Assembly: GCA_964372115.1 (NCBI GenBank) | Contig: CAYJPN010000006.1 | Location: 124,001 to 188,000 of the forward strand | DNA: 64,000 bases | Source: CG2-30-36-16 sp964372115 | Lineage (GTDB): Bacteria; Bacteroidota; Ignavibacteria; Ignavibacteriales; Ignavibacteriaceae | Direction: 5' to 3' | Part shown: positions 35,710 through 44,896 of the stretch, piece after piece | Layout: each line of letters starts with the position of its first letter | Position numbering within the stretch: the first letter of the stretch is position 1 | The notes under the pieces: generated by a model | The model's input: only the letters and a program-made list of their open reading frames with translations | Databases searched by the model: none | What the model was told of the DNA's origin: nothing | Program-made: the position numbers and the translations under genes

Positions 35710-37344
35710 TTGGAAGTTGATGTTTTGGTTGTCGGGGGTGGCGCTTCAGGTACAGCGGCTGGAATTCAGTCAGCAAGAATGGGTGCGGAAACGTTGATAA
35801 TAGAAGAAACTCCGTGGCTTGGAGGAATGATAACATCTGCCGGTGTATCTGCATTTGACGGAAATAAGTACGCTGTTGGAGGCGGCATTTTCGGAGAGCT
35901 GAGAAAACTGCTTGAGGATTATTACGGCGGACCCGATAAAACTTACACCGGCTGGATAAGTTTAACCTGTTTTGAACCAAAAATCGGAAAAAAGTTTTTA
36001 CATCAACTTGCAAAAGCAGAGCCTCACTTAACCGTCTGGTACGAATCATCAATCCTTGAAGTTTACAAAGAAAAAAATAAAGTAACCGGGGCGCTTATAA
36101 AATTAAAAGACGGCAGCCATGTAAAAATAAACTGCAAGGTTATTATTGAAGCTACAGAATTCGGGGATGTTTTACCGTTGGCAGGAATTCCATACAGGCT
36201 CGGCAGAGATGCGCAAGACGATACCGGGGAGGCTGATGCCCCAATATTACCGGATGATGAAATACAGGACATGACCTTCTGCGCAATCTTAAAAAAATAC
36301 CCGGCTGACGCACCGCCAATAAAGGCTCCTGATAATTTTAATTTTTCGATCTTTAAAAATTCAACAGGCGTTGATGCCGATACCACCGATGAAAAGTATC
36401 TAAACCATAAACTACATGATTGGGACAGTTTTATCTCCTACGCTGCTTTACCGAATGACAAATATCTTCTTAACTGGCCTTTCCGTTCGAATGATTATTA
36501 CAACACATGCCGCGAATTATTTGAGGATGCTTCAATGCGTTCTGTACATTATAAAAAAGCAAAGGAACTTGCAGTTGCATACATATGTTACATCCAAACA
36601 AAACTGAGGCATCCCGAGTGGGGTCTTGCAACCGATGAGTTTCCGACGCCGGATTTTTTACCTTTTATCCCTTACATACGTGAAAGCAGGCGAATGAAGG
36701 GCGAATATTTGATGGTTGAAAAAGATGTCATCCCAGCGGAAGGTTCTTTTCGTCCACCACTATTTAAGGATAGTATTGCAGTCGGCGATTATTTTTTAGA
36801 TCATCATCACAGTAGTTTTTTTAAGGAGCCCGCGGAACGACTTGAAGAAAAACTTCCTGCAAATGCGCCGTTTCAAATTCCTTTCCGCTCATTAATTCCG
36901 CAGAATGTAGATGGCTTTATTGCTGCTGAAAAAAGCATTTCGGTTTCCCATATTGTTAACGGATGCTCACGTCTTCAGCCTGTGGTTATGTTAATCGGGC
37001 AGGCTGCCGGTGCGGCTGCGGCGCTCTCTGTTAAAAACAAAGTTGTCCCAAGAAATGTTAATGTTGATGAACTTCAAAGTGAGTTAATACAATCTGGATG
37101 CCAGCTTTACCCCTATAAAGATGTTTATAACACCCACCCTGCTTTTGAAGCGGTACAACAACTCGCGTTAAAAGGATTAATTATTGATGAGCCGGATTTT
37201 GAATTTAAACCGGATAGCTCAGTAACCAGTGAAGAAGCCGCGGTATGGAAAAACAAAATGCAATTAAATTTTGACGTCGAAGAACTAATCGACTACAAGA
37301 GAGCAGATGCATTCTTAAAAATTTATAGCTGCTTAAACCAATAA
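35710..37344 (+). CDS. FAD-dependent oxidoreductase (FAD_oxidored family)
   Basis: The 544-residue flavoprotein uses TTG 35710 as start, with CCGGAGA upstream. The dinucleotide-binding motif VVGGGASGTAAGIQSARMGA lies at residues 7-26, followed by WLGGMITSAGVSAFDGNKYA, typical of the PF12831 group. The second FAD contact is GFIAAEKSISVSHIVNGCSR, then QAAGAAAALS. The last ~70 residues (FEAVQQLALKGLIIDEPDFE and on to VTSEEAAVW) resemble a single S-layer-homology repeat. Substrate is unknown. No N-terminal signal peptide is visible, so the SLH-like tail is probably not used for surface anchoring. Confidence 0.9.
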   Translation: MEVDVLVVGGGASGTAAGIQSARMGAETLIIEETPWLGGMITSAGVSAFDGNKYAVGGGIFGELRKLLEDYYGGPDKTYTGWISLTCFEPKIGKKFLHQLAKAEPHLTVWYESSILEVYKEKNKVTGALIKLKDGSHVKINCKVIIEATEFGDVLPLAGIPYRLGRDAQDDTGEADAPILPDDEIQDMTFCAILKKYPADAPPIKAPDNFNFSIFKNSTGVDADTTDEKYLNHKLHDWDSFISYAALPNDKYLLNWPFRSNDYYNTCRELFEDASMRSVHYKKAKELAVAYICYIQTKLRHPEWGLATDEFPTPDFLPFIPYIRESRRMKGEYLMVEKDVIPAEGSFRPPLFKDSIAVGDYFLDHHHSSFFKEPAERLEEKLPANAPFQIPFRSLIPQNVDGFIAAEKSISVSHIVNGCSRLQPVVMLIGQAAGAAAALSVKNKVVPRNVNVDELQSELIQSGCQLYPYKDVYNTHPAFEAVQQLALKGLIIDEPDFEFKPDSSVTSEEAAVWKNKMQLNFDVEELIDYKRADAFLKIYSCLNQ

Positions 37345-37398
37345 AACTCTAATCATATAGTTAACAGATTGAAGATAATGCTGATGGATGCTAATAAG

Positions 37399-37584
37399 TC
37401 AATATTCCGGCGGGGGCATTACGACCCATAAAATTATATAAACTAACATTCCCGGAAACGCGGCGCTGAAAATTGAAATGAGCACATACGCAACACGCAC
37501 AATCGTTGGATCCCAACCAAGCCACTCTGCTATTCCGGCACATACACCGGCTATCATTTTATTGTTCGATCTTCTCAACACCAT
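37399..37584 (-). CDS. PspC-domain membrane protein
   Basis: The 61-residue protein begins at ATG 37584 (a TTG one codon earlier is also possible). It is essentially one PspC domain: RRSNNKMIAGVCAGIAEWLG, then a hydrophobic helix (VAYVLISIFSAAFPGMLVYI) ending IILWVVMPPPEY. PspC proteins are linked to envelope stress sensing. It lies convergent with the FAD oxidoreductase gene. Confidence 0.92.
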   Translation of the reverse strand: MVLRRSNNKMIAGVCAGIAEWLGWDPTIVRVAYVLISIFSAAFPGMLVYIILWVVMPPPEY

Positions 37585-37675
37585 CAACTACCTTATTAAT
37601 AGCTAAAATATTTCTTTTTATCAATTTTAGTTTTGTTGATGAAATTTAAGAATTTAATGCTTGATAAAAAAGTTG

Positions 37676-37709
37676 CAAAAAAAAGCTGCTTCATTATTGA
37701 AACAGCTTT
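37676..37709 (-). terminator. Intrinsic terminator of the chemoreceptor gene
   Basis: Read on the minus strand, AAAGCTG pairs with CAGCTTT around a further TTCA/TGAA stem, and eight Ts follow. It lies 28 bp downstream of the chemoreceptor stop codon. Confidence 0.85.
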
Positions 37710-37736
37710 AAATAAATAATTTTCAAGTTATACCGG

Positions 37737-39824
37737 TTAGTAGTTTACTACTTTTCCGTTAGCTCTAATGGCAAGAGTGCCTTTTTCAAGTTGAGGTTTT
37801 TCGGTTGTAATATTAAACTTACCAATCAAATGTTCGAGGTTTGTTGTAAGACGATTCAAGTCTTCCGCAGAGCGAGCAATTTCTTGAATGCCCGAAGCAT
37901 TCTGCTGAGTAACACTGCTGATTGCTTCAATATTCTGACTTATATGCTCGGCTGCGTTTGATTGCTCTTCACTTGCTGCGGCAACCTGTGCAACTATATC
38001 GGTTACCTTTTCAGCGCCAACAACAATCTCGCTTAGTACTTCACCGGCACGGTTTGCCATCTCTTTCCCTTTTTGAACCTCGTCGGTTCCTTCTTTCATA
38101 GCACTTACTGCTTCACCGGTATCTTTTTGAATTTGTTTTATCATTGAGGCTATTTCTTTTGTAGCCTTTGTGGTACGTTCTGCAAGTTTACGAACTTCGT
38201 CGGCAACCACAGCAAAACCTCTTCCTTGCTCACCAGCTCGTGCCGCTTCAATTGCAGCGTTTAACGCAAGCAGGTTAGTTTGATCGGCGATCTCATCAAT
38301 TACCTGTACAATCTCACCGATTTGGTCGCTGCTGCGCCCAAGAGCCTCTACAGTTACCGCCGATTTCTGAACTACTTCAGCAATTCTTAACATGCCGGCT
38401 ATTGTATCCTTAACAACGCTACCGCCTTCTTTTGCTTTATCGCCAGCTTGCTTTGCTGTTTCAGCCGCAAAGGATGCGTTCTTTGTATTTTCCAAAATTG
38501 TTTTTGTCATTTGTTCAACAGCACCGGCTACTTCGGCAGATTGCTGTGTTTGTTCCTGTGCCCCGGCAGCCATTTCTTCAGTTCCTGAAGAAATTTGATG
38601 AGCCGAGTTTGCAACTTCCGAAACACTGCCCGATACTTCTCCAAGCGCTGATGCCAGTGATTCGCCAAGATAATTTATATTATCCTGCATTCCTTTATAA
38701 GCACCCTTATAGTTACCTGCAAGTTTTGTGGTCAAATCACCTTTTGCCATTTTTTCAAGTACTTCCGCTGAACCGTTCAGAGGCGCTATAAATGCTTCTA
38801 GTATCGAATTAACACCTTCAATAAGTTTGCGCCATTCTCCCGAGAATTTTTTGGTATTACCTCTTTGCGTTAGGTTACCCTCTTTAATATAATTTATAAG
38901 TGTATCAGCTTCTTTAAGCAATTCTTCTATTGTTTCAACTTCTTTATTAAAAGCAATTGCAAGCGCATCTTTATCCGAAGCGGTTTTTACACGGCTTATG
39001 TTACCGGCAGCAATTTCTTCAGCCGCGAATATTTTTTCTTTTTGTGCCCCCTGTAATTCTCTAAACAAATCGGCGAGTTCGCCCATTTCATCTTTCGAAT
39101 TTATCTCAATATCAGAATCAAAATTGCCAAGTGAAAACTCTTTTACAACTTCTTTTAAGTTTTTTATTGGTTTGCTTATCGTCGGAGCGAGATAAAACGC
39201 TGAAAATATAAAAATTAATGTTCCCAGGGTAGCTCCCAAAAGTGTTTGCAGTTGGGCGCTGTGAACTGTTTCGCTGATAGATATATCAAGTTGTTCTGAT
39301 TTTGAATTCAAAGCTTCTTTTATTTTACCGAATTGGACGTATAATTTTTGACCCACTTCTTCACCCGATGAAGTAGCTATATCGGCAGCCATCTCATAAT
39401 CTTGGGTAACGGATGCGCTTAATATTGCATCTGCCACAAGGCTTTTGTAGTCTGTCCATATTGTTTTGATCTCGGTAAGATCATTTTTAATATCATCATT
39501 CAAATCTGAATTCAGCAAAGTATCTATTGATTGATCTATATCTTCTTTTAATGCAGTATATTCTCCAGCATTCTGGTTAAATTTTGTTGCAAACACTTCC
39601 ATAGAAAACTGCATCATTATAAACTGCGTTTTTTGAAAGTTAGAATATATTTTTTCTATCCGAACTTGAGGACGTACATAATCATTAAATATTTGATCTT
39701 TAACATCAGACATTTTTAATAACTGATAAAATCCTAATCCAACTGCAACAGTGGAGACAAGCGCTAAGGTGAAAAAGCCACCCTGAATTTTATGTACAAA
39801 TTTTAAATTGTTAAACCAAGACAT
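37737..39824 (-). CDS. Methyl-accepting chemotaxis protein
   Basis: The 695-residue chemoreceptor starts at ATG 39824, with a GTG one codon earlier. TM1 is near residues 12-32 (GFFTLALVSTVAVGLGFYQL), a four-helix-bundle type periplasmic domain spans ~35-188, and TM2 lies near 190-212 (TLLGATLGTLIFIFSAFYLA). HAMP follows (ISKPIKNLKEVVKEFSLGNF), with a second HAMP-like stretch. The long coiled-coil signalling domain has the canonical hairpin tip IADQTNLLALNAAIEAARAG and then GRGFAVVADEVRKLAERT. No C-terminal CheR-docking pentapeptide is present. The ligand is unknown. It is 30 bp downstream of the TonB-C gene, behind a sigma-28-like promoter. Confidence 0.96.
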   Translation of the reverse strand: MSWFNNLKFVHKIQGGFFTLALVSTVAVGLGFYQLLKMSDVKDQIFNDYVRPQVRIEKIYSNFQKTQFIMMQFSMEVFATKFNQNAGEYTALKEDIDQSIDTLLNSDLNDDIKNDLTEIKTIWTDYKSLVADAILSASVTQDYEMAADIATSSGEEVGQKLYVQFGKIKEALNSKSEQLDISISETVHSAQLQTLLGATLGTLIFIFSAFYLAPTISKPIKNLKEVVKEFSLGNFDSDIEINSKDEMGELADLFRELQGAQKEKIFAAEEIAAGNISRVKTASDKDALAIAFNKEVETIEELLKEADTLINYIKEGNLTQRGNTKKFSGEWRKLIEGVNSILEAFIAPLNGSAEVLEKMAKGDLTTKLAGNYKGAYKGMQDNINYLGESLASALGEVSGSVSEVANSAHQISSGTEEMAAGAQEQTQQSAEVAGAVEQMTKTILENTKNASFAAETAKQAGDKAKEGGSVVKDTIAGMLRIAEVVQKSAVTVEALGRSSDQIGEIVQVIDEIADQTNLLALNAAIEAARAGEQGRGFAVVADEVRKLAERTTKATKEIASMIKQIQKDTGEAVSAMKEGTDEVQKGKEMANRAGEVLSEIVVGAEKVTDIVAQVAAASEEQSNAAEHISQNIEAISSVTQQNASGIQEIARSAEDLNRLTTNLEHLIGKFNITTEKPQLEKGTLAIRANGKVVNY

Positions 39825-39854
39825 CACAATATCCTTATTGTTTGGTTGAAAATT

Positions 39855-40271
39855 TTAACTCAGTTTAAAGTTCACCGATAACGATAATTTAACTTTAACT
39901 GCTACTCCTTTATTTTTCCCGGGTGAAAATTTTGTTTGTTTTACTGCATCAACAGCAGCTTCATCGCATCCGCCGCCTAAGCTTTTTACAACTTTAACAT
40001 CATCTACACCGCCGGTTTCGTTTACATATATGAGTACGTAAACTTTGCCTTCCAAACCGCTTTGTTTTGCAATATTAGGATATTTAATTTTTTTGTAAAG
40101 AGCTGGTATGCCTCCCTCAGGTTCGGGCATCACTTCTGCAAATGGAAGATATGCAGCATCATCGGGGCCGGGAGTTACCGGCACAACAATGTTGGAAGCA
40201 AAGGTAAATTGAGTGGCAAAAAGCATCACTGCAAATAAGCAGGACATTATTTTCGAAAATTTTGTTTTCAT
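39855..40271 (-). CDS. Secreted TonB C-terminal-domain protein
   Basis: The 138-residue protein has a signal peptide (IMSCLFAVMLFATQFTFAS). Its single domain has the TonB_C fold (KYPNIAKQSGLEGKVYVLIY, VNETGGVDDVKVVKSLGGGC, AVDAVKQTKFSPGKNKG). There is no N-terminal membrane anchor for ExbB/ExbD, so it cannot be a normal energy transducer. It is more likely a free periplasmic domain. It is directly upstream of the chemoreceptor and shares a promoter with it, hinting at a sensory or motility role. AGGAGA precedes ATG 40271. Confidence 0.88.
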   Translation of the reverse strand: MKTKFSKIMSCLFAVMLFATQFTFASNIVVPVTPGPDDAAYLPFAEVMPEPEGGIPALYKKIKYPNIAKQSGLEGKVYVLIYVNETGGVDDVKVVKSLGGGCDEAAVDAVKQTKFSPGKNKGVAVKVKLSLSVNFKLS

Positions 40272-40307
40272 TTCCCGTCTCCTGAAAATATTATTGTTAT
40301 AATTGTA

Positions 40308-40334
40308 TTATCGAAAAAATATGTTTTCTGTTGA
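40308..40334 (-). promoter_or_regulatory. Candidate sigma-28 promoter for tonB-like/mcp
   Basis: On the minus strand TCAA (40331-40334), exactly 15 bp, then TTCGATAA (40308-40315) matches the sigma-28 consensus TAAA-N15-GCCGATAA with one mismatch in -35 and two in -10. The site is 37 bp before the TonB-like start codon. The flanking -10 sequence is nearly the same as before cheW. Confidence 0.65.
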
Positions 40335-40454
40335 GTTATATTTTTGAATTTTTCATTTTTATATGTCTTTTTTTGTAGGTCGCATATGCAATACAGACAA
40401 TCTACTTTTTCACTTTTATATATTTCGATTATTATTCAACTTTTTTAGGGCTCT

Positions 40455-40940
40455 TTATGCTACGGCTTTTAAGTCTTCTTGAACTTTTGCAGATATCATT
40501 TTTTCAAGATCGATTAAAATTAAAAGCCTATCTTCCAGTTTACCAACTGATTTTATAAATTCGGCATCAACTCCAGCTACCATCTCGGGAGGCGGCTCAG
40601 TAATATTTGAAGGTATACGTATAACTTCGTTCACAGCATCGACAATAAAACCAATTGTATTTCCATTTACTTCAACAACAATTATTCGGGTGTTTTTATC
40701 GTGCTGTTTTTTGGGCATCCCAAGCTTGCTTCTAAGGTCAATAACCGGAATTACCCTTCCGCGAAGGTTAACAACTCCCTCTACAAATTCGGGCGAATTT
40801 GGGACTTTTGTTATGGGCAGCATCCTGTTAATCTCTTGAACATATAAAATATCTACACCGAATTCTTCATTACCAATTAAAAAACTAACAAGTTGTAAAA
40901 TTTCCGCTATCTCATTTTTTTCTTCGACTTTTTCAGTCAT
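40455..40940 (-). CDS. cheW: Chemotaxis coupling protein CheW
   Basis: The 161-residue adaptor joins chemoreceptors to the kinase CheA. The start is ATG 40940 with GGAG 9-10 bp upstream; a TTG two codons earlier is too close to that site. The CheW fold is clear: LVSFLIGNEEFGVDILYVQE, then RMLPITKVPNSPEFVEGVVN, LRGRVIPVIDLRSKLGMP and TRIIVVEVNGNTIGFIVDAV. CheA is not in the window. A sigma-28-like promoter lies ~50 bp upstream. Confidence 0.96.
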   Translation of the reverse strand: MTEKVEEKNEIAEILQLVSFLIGNEEFGVDILYVQEINRMLPITKVPNSPEFVEGVVNLRGRVIPVIDLRSKLGMPKKQHDKNTRIIVVEVNGNTIGFIVDAVNEVIRIPSNITEPPPEMVAGVDAEFIKSVGKLEDRLLILIDLEKMISAKVQEDLKAVA

Positions 40941-40946
40941 TTTCAA

Positions 40947-41247
40947 TACTCCGCTAAATGTTAAAAAGTAAGCGATACCTGATTGTATTATCGAAAACTT
41001 GCGGATTTTTTTTAGCTAAAAAGTGTTTTAATAAAAATCACCCAATATTCCCTGCCATTTTGTAATTGAACATTGATACTTATTTAATTTTGTTGCACAT
41101 TGCATATTAGAACGTACCGAAGAATTTTAATTACCTGATCTAAATGTGTAGAAATTAAAATATCATTAATGCCTCAGAAAGCAGCAAATTGCCGATGCGA
41201 AACACAATCGTGCAAAACTATACTAACTTTACAGTTGAAGGTGATTT
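40947..41247. other. Divergent intergenic region cheW / REC-PAS kinase
   Basis: About 300 AT-rich base pairs hold the sigma-28-like promoter of cheW near the left end. No gene is seen, and no sigma-28 match is found for the kinase gene on the plus strand. Confidence 0.6.
40988..41014 (-). promoter_or_regulatory. Candidate sigma-28 promoter for cheW
   Basis: On the minus strand TAAA (41011-41014), 15 bp, TTCGATAA (40988-40995): a full -35 and six of eight -10 positions of the sigma-28 consensus, 48 bp before the cheW ATG. Confidence 0.72.
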
Positions 41248-43512
41248 ATGAGTAATTACGCACCTGAGAAAATATCTATATTAATAGTTGAAGACAATCA
41301 AATAATTGCAAAGGATTTGTCGGAAAATCTTTCAAATATGGGGTACAAATTAGTGGGAAATGCTGTAACCGGTCTTTCGGCTATCGAGATGGCGGTAAAA
41401 TTTAATCCCGACATTATATTAATGGATATTCAATTGAATGGCGATATGGATGGAATTGAAGCAGCATCCCTAATAAGCAAAAAAATGGATTCCGCAATTA
41501 TTTATCTATCAGCTTATGCCGATGATACCACTCTTAAGCGCGCAAAGTTAACAACACCTTATGGTTATTTATTAAAACCTTTTGAAGAGCGAGAACTTCA
41601 AACAACTATAGAAATGGCACACTACAAACATCTTTTAGAAACAAAAATAAAAGAAAACGAACGCTGGCTTTTTACTACTTTGCAGAGCATTGCCGAGGCT
41701 GTGGTAGCAACCGATAATAATGGGAGGATTATATTTCTAAACCCTGCATCAGAAAAATTGTTACTGCTAAAAAAAGAAAACCTTATTGGGAAAAAAGCAG
41801 ACGATGTGATTTTTATAAAAAACGGTAATAGCACCCAAAATATCGTCTCTAGTTTATTATCCGGCATGGGTGATGTTAACAATTACCCGCGGGGAGAATT
41901 TATTATAATTTCTGCTGACGGAGAAGAAATACCTGTTTTGTTTGATGTATCGCCTATCAATGAAGATGGGAAAAATATATCAGGGTTAGTAATTGTAATA
42001 AGGGATATTAGGGAAAAGAAAAAAAACGAAAAGAAAATTTTATCAAGCGAAAGAAGATTGGCGGCTCTTGTAGATTCAGCTATGGACGCCGTTGTAACTG
42101 TCGATCATCACCAGAATATTGTAATCTTTAATACTGCGGCTGAAAAAATATTTAAATGTAAAGCGGCGGATTCTATCGGTAAAAAACTCGATCTATTTAT
42201 ACCTGAAAGATTTAGAAAAAGACACGGCGAACATATTAAAAAATTTTCGTCGGGTAACAAAAATATAGTGGGACCGTTTACAAATTTGCATGCCATACGA
42301 AGTGACGGAGATGAATTTCCTATTGAAGCCTCGGTTTCACAGTTTACTATTGACGACGAAACCTACTTTACAATTATTTTGCGCGATATTACAGAGAAAA
42401 AAATTGCCGAGCAGAAAATAAGAATGTTGTCGAGTGCGGTTGAACAAAGTTCCGCGAACATTATGATAACAGACACCGAAGGAAAAATAGTTTATGTTAA
42501 CTCCAAGTTTGAAAATATTACCGGTTATAGTATCAGCGAGGTTGTCGGCAAAAAACCCGATATTCTTGAAGCAGATAAAGACGATCCGCATTTTACAACC
42601 GAATTATGGAATACAATAAACTCAGGACGGGAGTGGTACGGTGAATTTAAGAACAAAAGAAAAGACGGAACAATTTATTGGGAAGAAGCGCTTATTTCGC
42701 CGGTAAAAGATTCATCAGGAAACATCGTAAATTTTTTAAGTGTTAACGAAGACATTACTAAAAGGAAACAGCAGGAGGAACATCTGATTCTTGCAAAAGA
42801 AAATGCCGAGCAGGCAAATAAACTTAAGTCGGAGTTTATTGCACAAATATCGCACGAAATCAGAACCCCGCTAAATTCAATACTCTCTTTTACAGGATTA
42901 ATTCGTGAAGAAATTGAAGATAAAATATCGCCGGAGTTGGCTTCCTCTTTTAAGATTATCGATACAAGCGCAAACCGCCTAATAAGAACAATAGAGCTTA
43001 TGTTGAATCTTTCTAAATTACAATCAGGCAATTTCGAGGTAAAATTTGAACCAATAGATTTGCACACAGATATTCTTGATGATATTATTTTAGAGTTTTA
43101 TTCCAAAGCCAGAGCAAAGGGATTAGAAATTCTTTATTTAAATGAGTCTACAAACCCATTGATACTTGCGGATAAATATACTCTCGGGCAAATTTTTTCC
43201 AACTTGATTGAAAACGCAATAAAATATACAAACAAAGGTTCTGTTAAAATTATACTTTCAGATGAGGATAAAAATGTAGTGGTTTCAATTATCGATACCG
43301 GAATCGGAATATCAAAAGATTATTTGCCCAGTTTGTTTACCCCCTTTAGCCAGGAAGAATTCGGTTATACGAGACGTTATGAAGGCACAGGCTTAGGGTT
43401 AGCGCTTGTACAAAAATATGTAGAACTAATTAAAGCCGAGATAACTGTAGAAAGTGAAAAGGATAAAGGGAGTAAATTTTCGGTTTTATTCAACCGAATA
43501 TCCATTAACTAA
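41248..43512 (+). CDS. Hybrid sensor kinase with N-terminal receiver and three PAS domains
   Basis: The 754-residue protein begins with a receiver domain (residues 8-125; phosphoacceptor Asp60 in IILMDIQLNG). Three PAS domains follow (about 140-255, 265-385 and 395-510; FLNPASEKLLLLKKENLIGK, TDTEGKIVYVNSKFENITGY). The HisKA domain has its His at about residue 536 (QISHEIRTPLNSIL), and an HATPase domain ends the protein (NLIENAIKYTNKG, DTGIGISKD, GTGLGLALV). There is no transmembrane segment, so it senses inside the cell. Having the receiver first suggests that it integrates a signal from another kinase. Its stop overlaps the end of the convergent NtrC-type gene by 8 bp. Confidence 0.95.
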   Translation: MSNYAPEKISILIVEDNQIIAKDLSENLSNMGYKLVGNAVTGLSAIEMAVKFNPDIILMDIQLNGDMDGIEAASLISKKMDSAIIYLSAYADDTTLKRAKLTTPYGYLLKPFEERELQTTIEMAHYKHLLETKIKENERWLFTTLQSIAEAVVATDNNGRIIFLNPASEKLLLLKKENLIGKKADDVIFIKNGNSTQNIVSSLLSGMGDVNNYPRGEFIIISADGEEIPVLFDVSPINEDGKNISGLVIVIRDIREKKKNEKKILSSERRLAALVDSAMDAVVTVDHHQNIVIFNTAAEKIFKCKAADSIGKKLDLFIPERFRKRHGEHIKKFSSGNKNIVGPFTNLHAIRSDGDEFPIEASVSQFTIDDETYFTIILRDITEKKIAEQKIRMLSSAVEQSSANIMITDTEGKIVYVNSKFENITGYSISEVVGKKPDILEADKDDPHFTTELWNTINSGREWYGEFKNKRKDGTIYWEEALISPVKDSSGNIVNFLSVNEDITKRKQQEEHLILAKENAEQANKLKSEFIAQISHEIRTPLNSILSFTGLIREEIEDKISPELASSFKIIDTSANRLIRTIELMLNLSKLQSGNFEVKFEPIDLHTDILDDIILEFYSKARAKGLEILYLNESTNPLILADKYTLGQIFSNLIENAIKYTNKGSVKIILSDEDKNVVVSIIDTGIGISKDYLPSLFTPFSQEEFGYTRRYEGTGLGLALVQKYVELIKAEITVESEKDKGSKFSVLFNRISIN

Positions 43513-44896
43513 TATTTTTTGTTACTTCTATCCCGAGTTGCTCCATTCTGTAACGAAGTTTTGAGCGTGAAAGTCCGAGTACTTTTGCTGCACGCACCTG
43601 GTTACCATTGGTAATTTTTAATGTTTGTAAAATTAGTGTTTTAATTACAACATCCGATTTTACTCCCGCCGAAGGAATCTTAAGCAAAAAGGTATCGGAA
43701 GATTCTACAGGAGCCTTTGCCTGTTCTGCAATAAAACTAAGATGGCGTTCCCTAAATTCATTTTCATCTATCAGCAGCATGGCTCGTTCTATAACATTAC
43801 GCAGCTCTCGTATGTTACCTTTCCAATAATAATTTTGAAGCATCTCCAATGCACCGGGAGTAATGGTTTTTATATCGTTACCAAATTTTTTTGCAAATTC
43901 TTGTACAAAGGAAAAAGCAAGCATAGGAATATCTTCCTTACGTTCCCGCAGCGGGGGCACAATAATTTTTGCAACGTTTAATCTGTAATAAAGGTCCTCC
44001 CTAAAATTTCCTTTTTGTACCTCTTCTTCAAGGTTGCGGTTAGTTGCGGCGAGTATTCTAACATTTACCGCAATTTCTTTTTCCCCGCCCAATCTATAAA
44101 ACTTTCTCTCCTGTAGAACGCGCAGCAGTTTTACCTGTAAGTCCATCGAAAGTTCACCGATTTCATCAAGCAAAATAGTTCCACTATTCGCAAGTTCGAA
44201 TTTACCGAGTTTTGTTTTTTGTGATGCCCCGGTAAATGCCCCTTTCTCATGACCGAATAATTCACTTTCGGCAAGCTCTTTTGGAATAGTAGCGCAATTT
44301 ATTTCTATGAAGGGTCCGTTACGCCGCGGACTTTGCTGATGGATATATTTTGCAAATTCTTCTTTACCGCTGCCGCTTTCACCTTCTATTAATATTGTTG
44401 TGTCGGCGCTTTTGGCTAATCGTTCAACAGATGAAATGAGCTTTTGAATTTTTTTACTTTTTCCGAAAAAATCGGGTGTTATTTCGTCTTCTTTAAGCAT
44501 ATCATGCAAACGGGTTACTTCTCTTTTAAGAAATATATTTTCCACCGCACGGTCGAGTATTATTTTTAATTGATCAAGATCTATCGGTTTAAGTAAAAAA
44601 TCGTATGCTCCGGATTTCATTGCGGAAACTGCAATTTTAACATCCGAATAACCGGTTATCATGATGACCGGGATATCGGGGAAATTTTTTTGAAATTCTT
44701 TTAGGAGTTCTAAACCATTGTGAGTTGTTAAGTAAATATCCAGAAGTATAATATCGGTCGAAAACTCTTTTATCCTGGAGGTGGCTTCACCGCCGTTCAT
44801 ACAATAGTCAGCATCGTAACCGAGTTTTATCAATACTTTTTTTAATGAAATACAAACAAGATTATCATCATCTATTATTAGTACCCTTGCACTCAT
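43505..44896 (-). CDS. NtrC-family sigma-54-dependent response regulator
   Basis: The 463-residue protein has a receiver domain (phosphoacceptor Asp53 in DIILLDIYLTTHNG). The AAA+ domain carries Walker A GESGSGKEEF, the sigma-54 contact loop GAFTGA near residue 219, and LLDEIGELSMDLQVKLLRVL. A Fis-type helix-turn-helix closes it (NQVRAAKVLGLSRSKLRYRM). All elements for sigma-54 activation are present. It is encoded 3' of a histidine kinase with an ATGA 4-bp overlap, forming a two-component pair. Location next to late flagellar genes suggests a FlrC/FleR-like role, but that is inference. Confidence 0.96.
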   Translation of the reverse strand: MSARVLIIDDDNLVCISLKKVLIKLGYDADYCMNGGEATSRIKEFSTDIILLDIYLTTHNGLELLKEFQKNFPDIPVIMITGYSDVKIAVSAMKSGAYDFLLKPIDLDQLKIILDRAVENIFLKREVTRLHDMLKEDEITPDFFGKSKKIQKLISSVERLAKSADTTILIEGESGSGKEEFAKYIHQQSPRRNGPFIEINCATIPKELAESELFGHEKGAFTGASQKTKLGKFELANSGTILLDEIGELSMDLQVKLLRVLQERKFYRLGGEKEIAVNVRILAATNRNLEEEVQKGNFREDLYYRLNVAKIIVPPLRERKEDIPMLAFSFVQEFAKKFGNDIKTITPGALEMLQNYYWKGNIRELRNVIERAMLLIDENEFRERHLSFIAEQAKAPVESSDTFLLKIPSAGVKSDVVIKTLILQTLKITNGNQVRAAKVLGLSRSKLRYRMEQLGIEVTKNIS

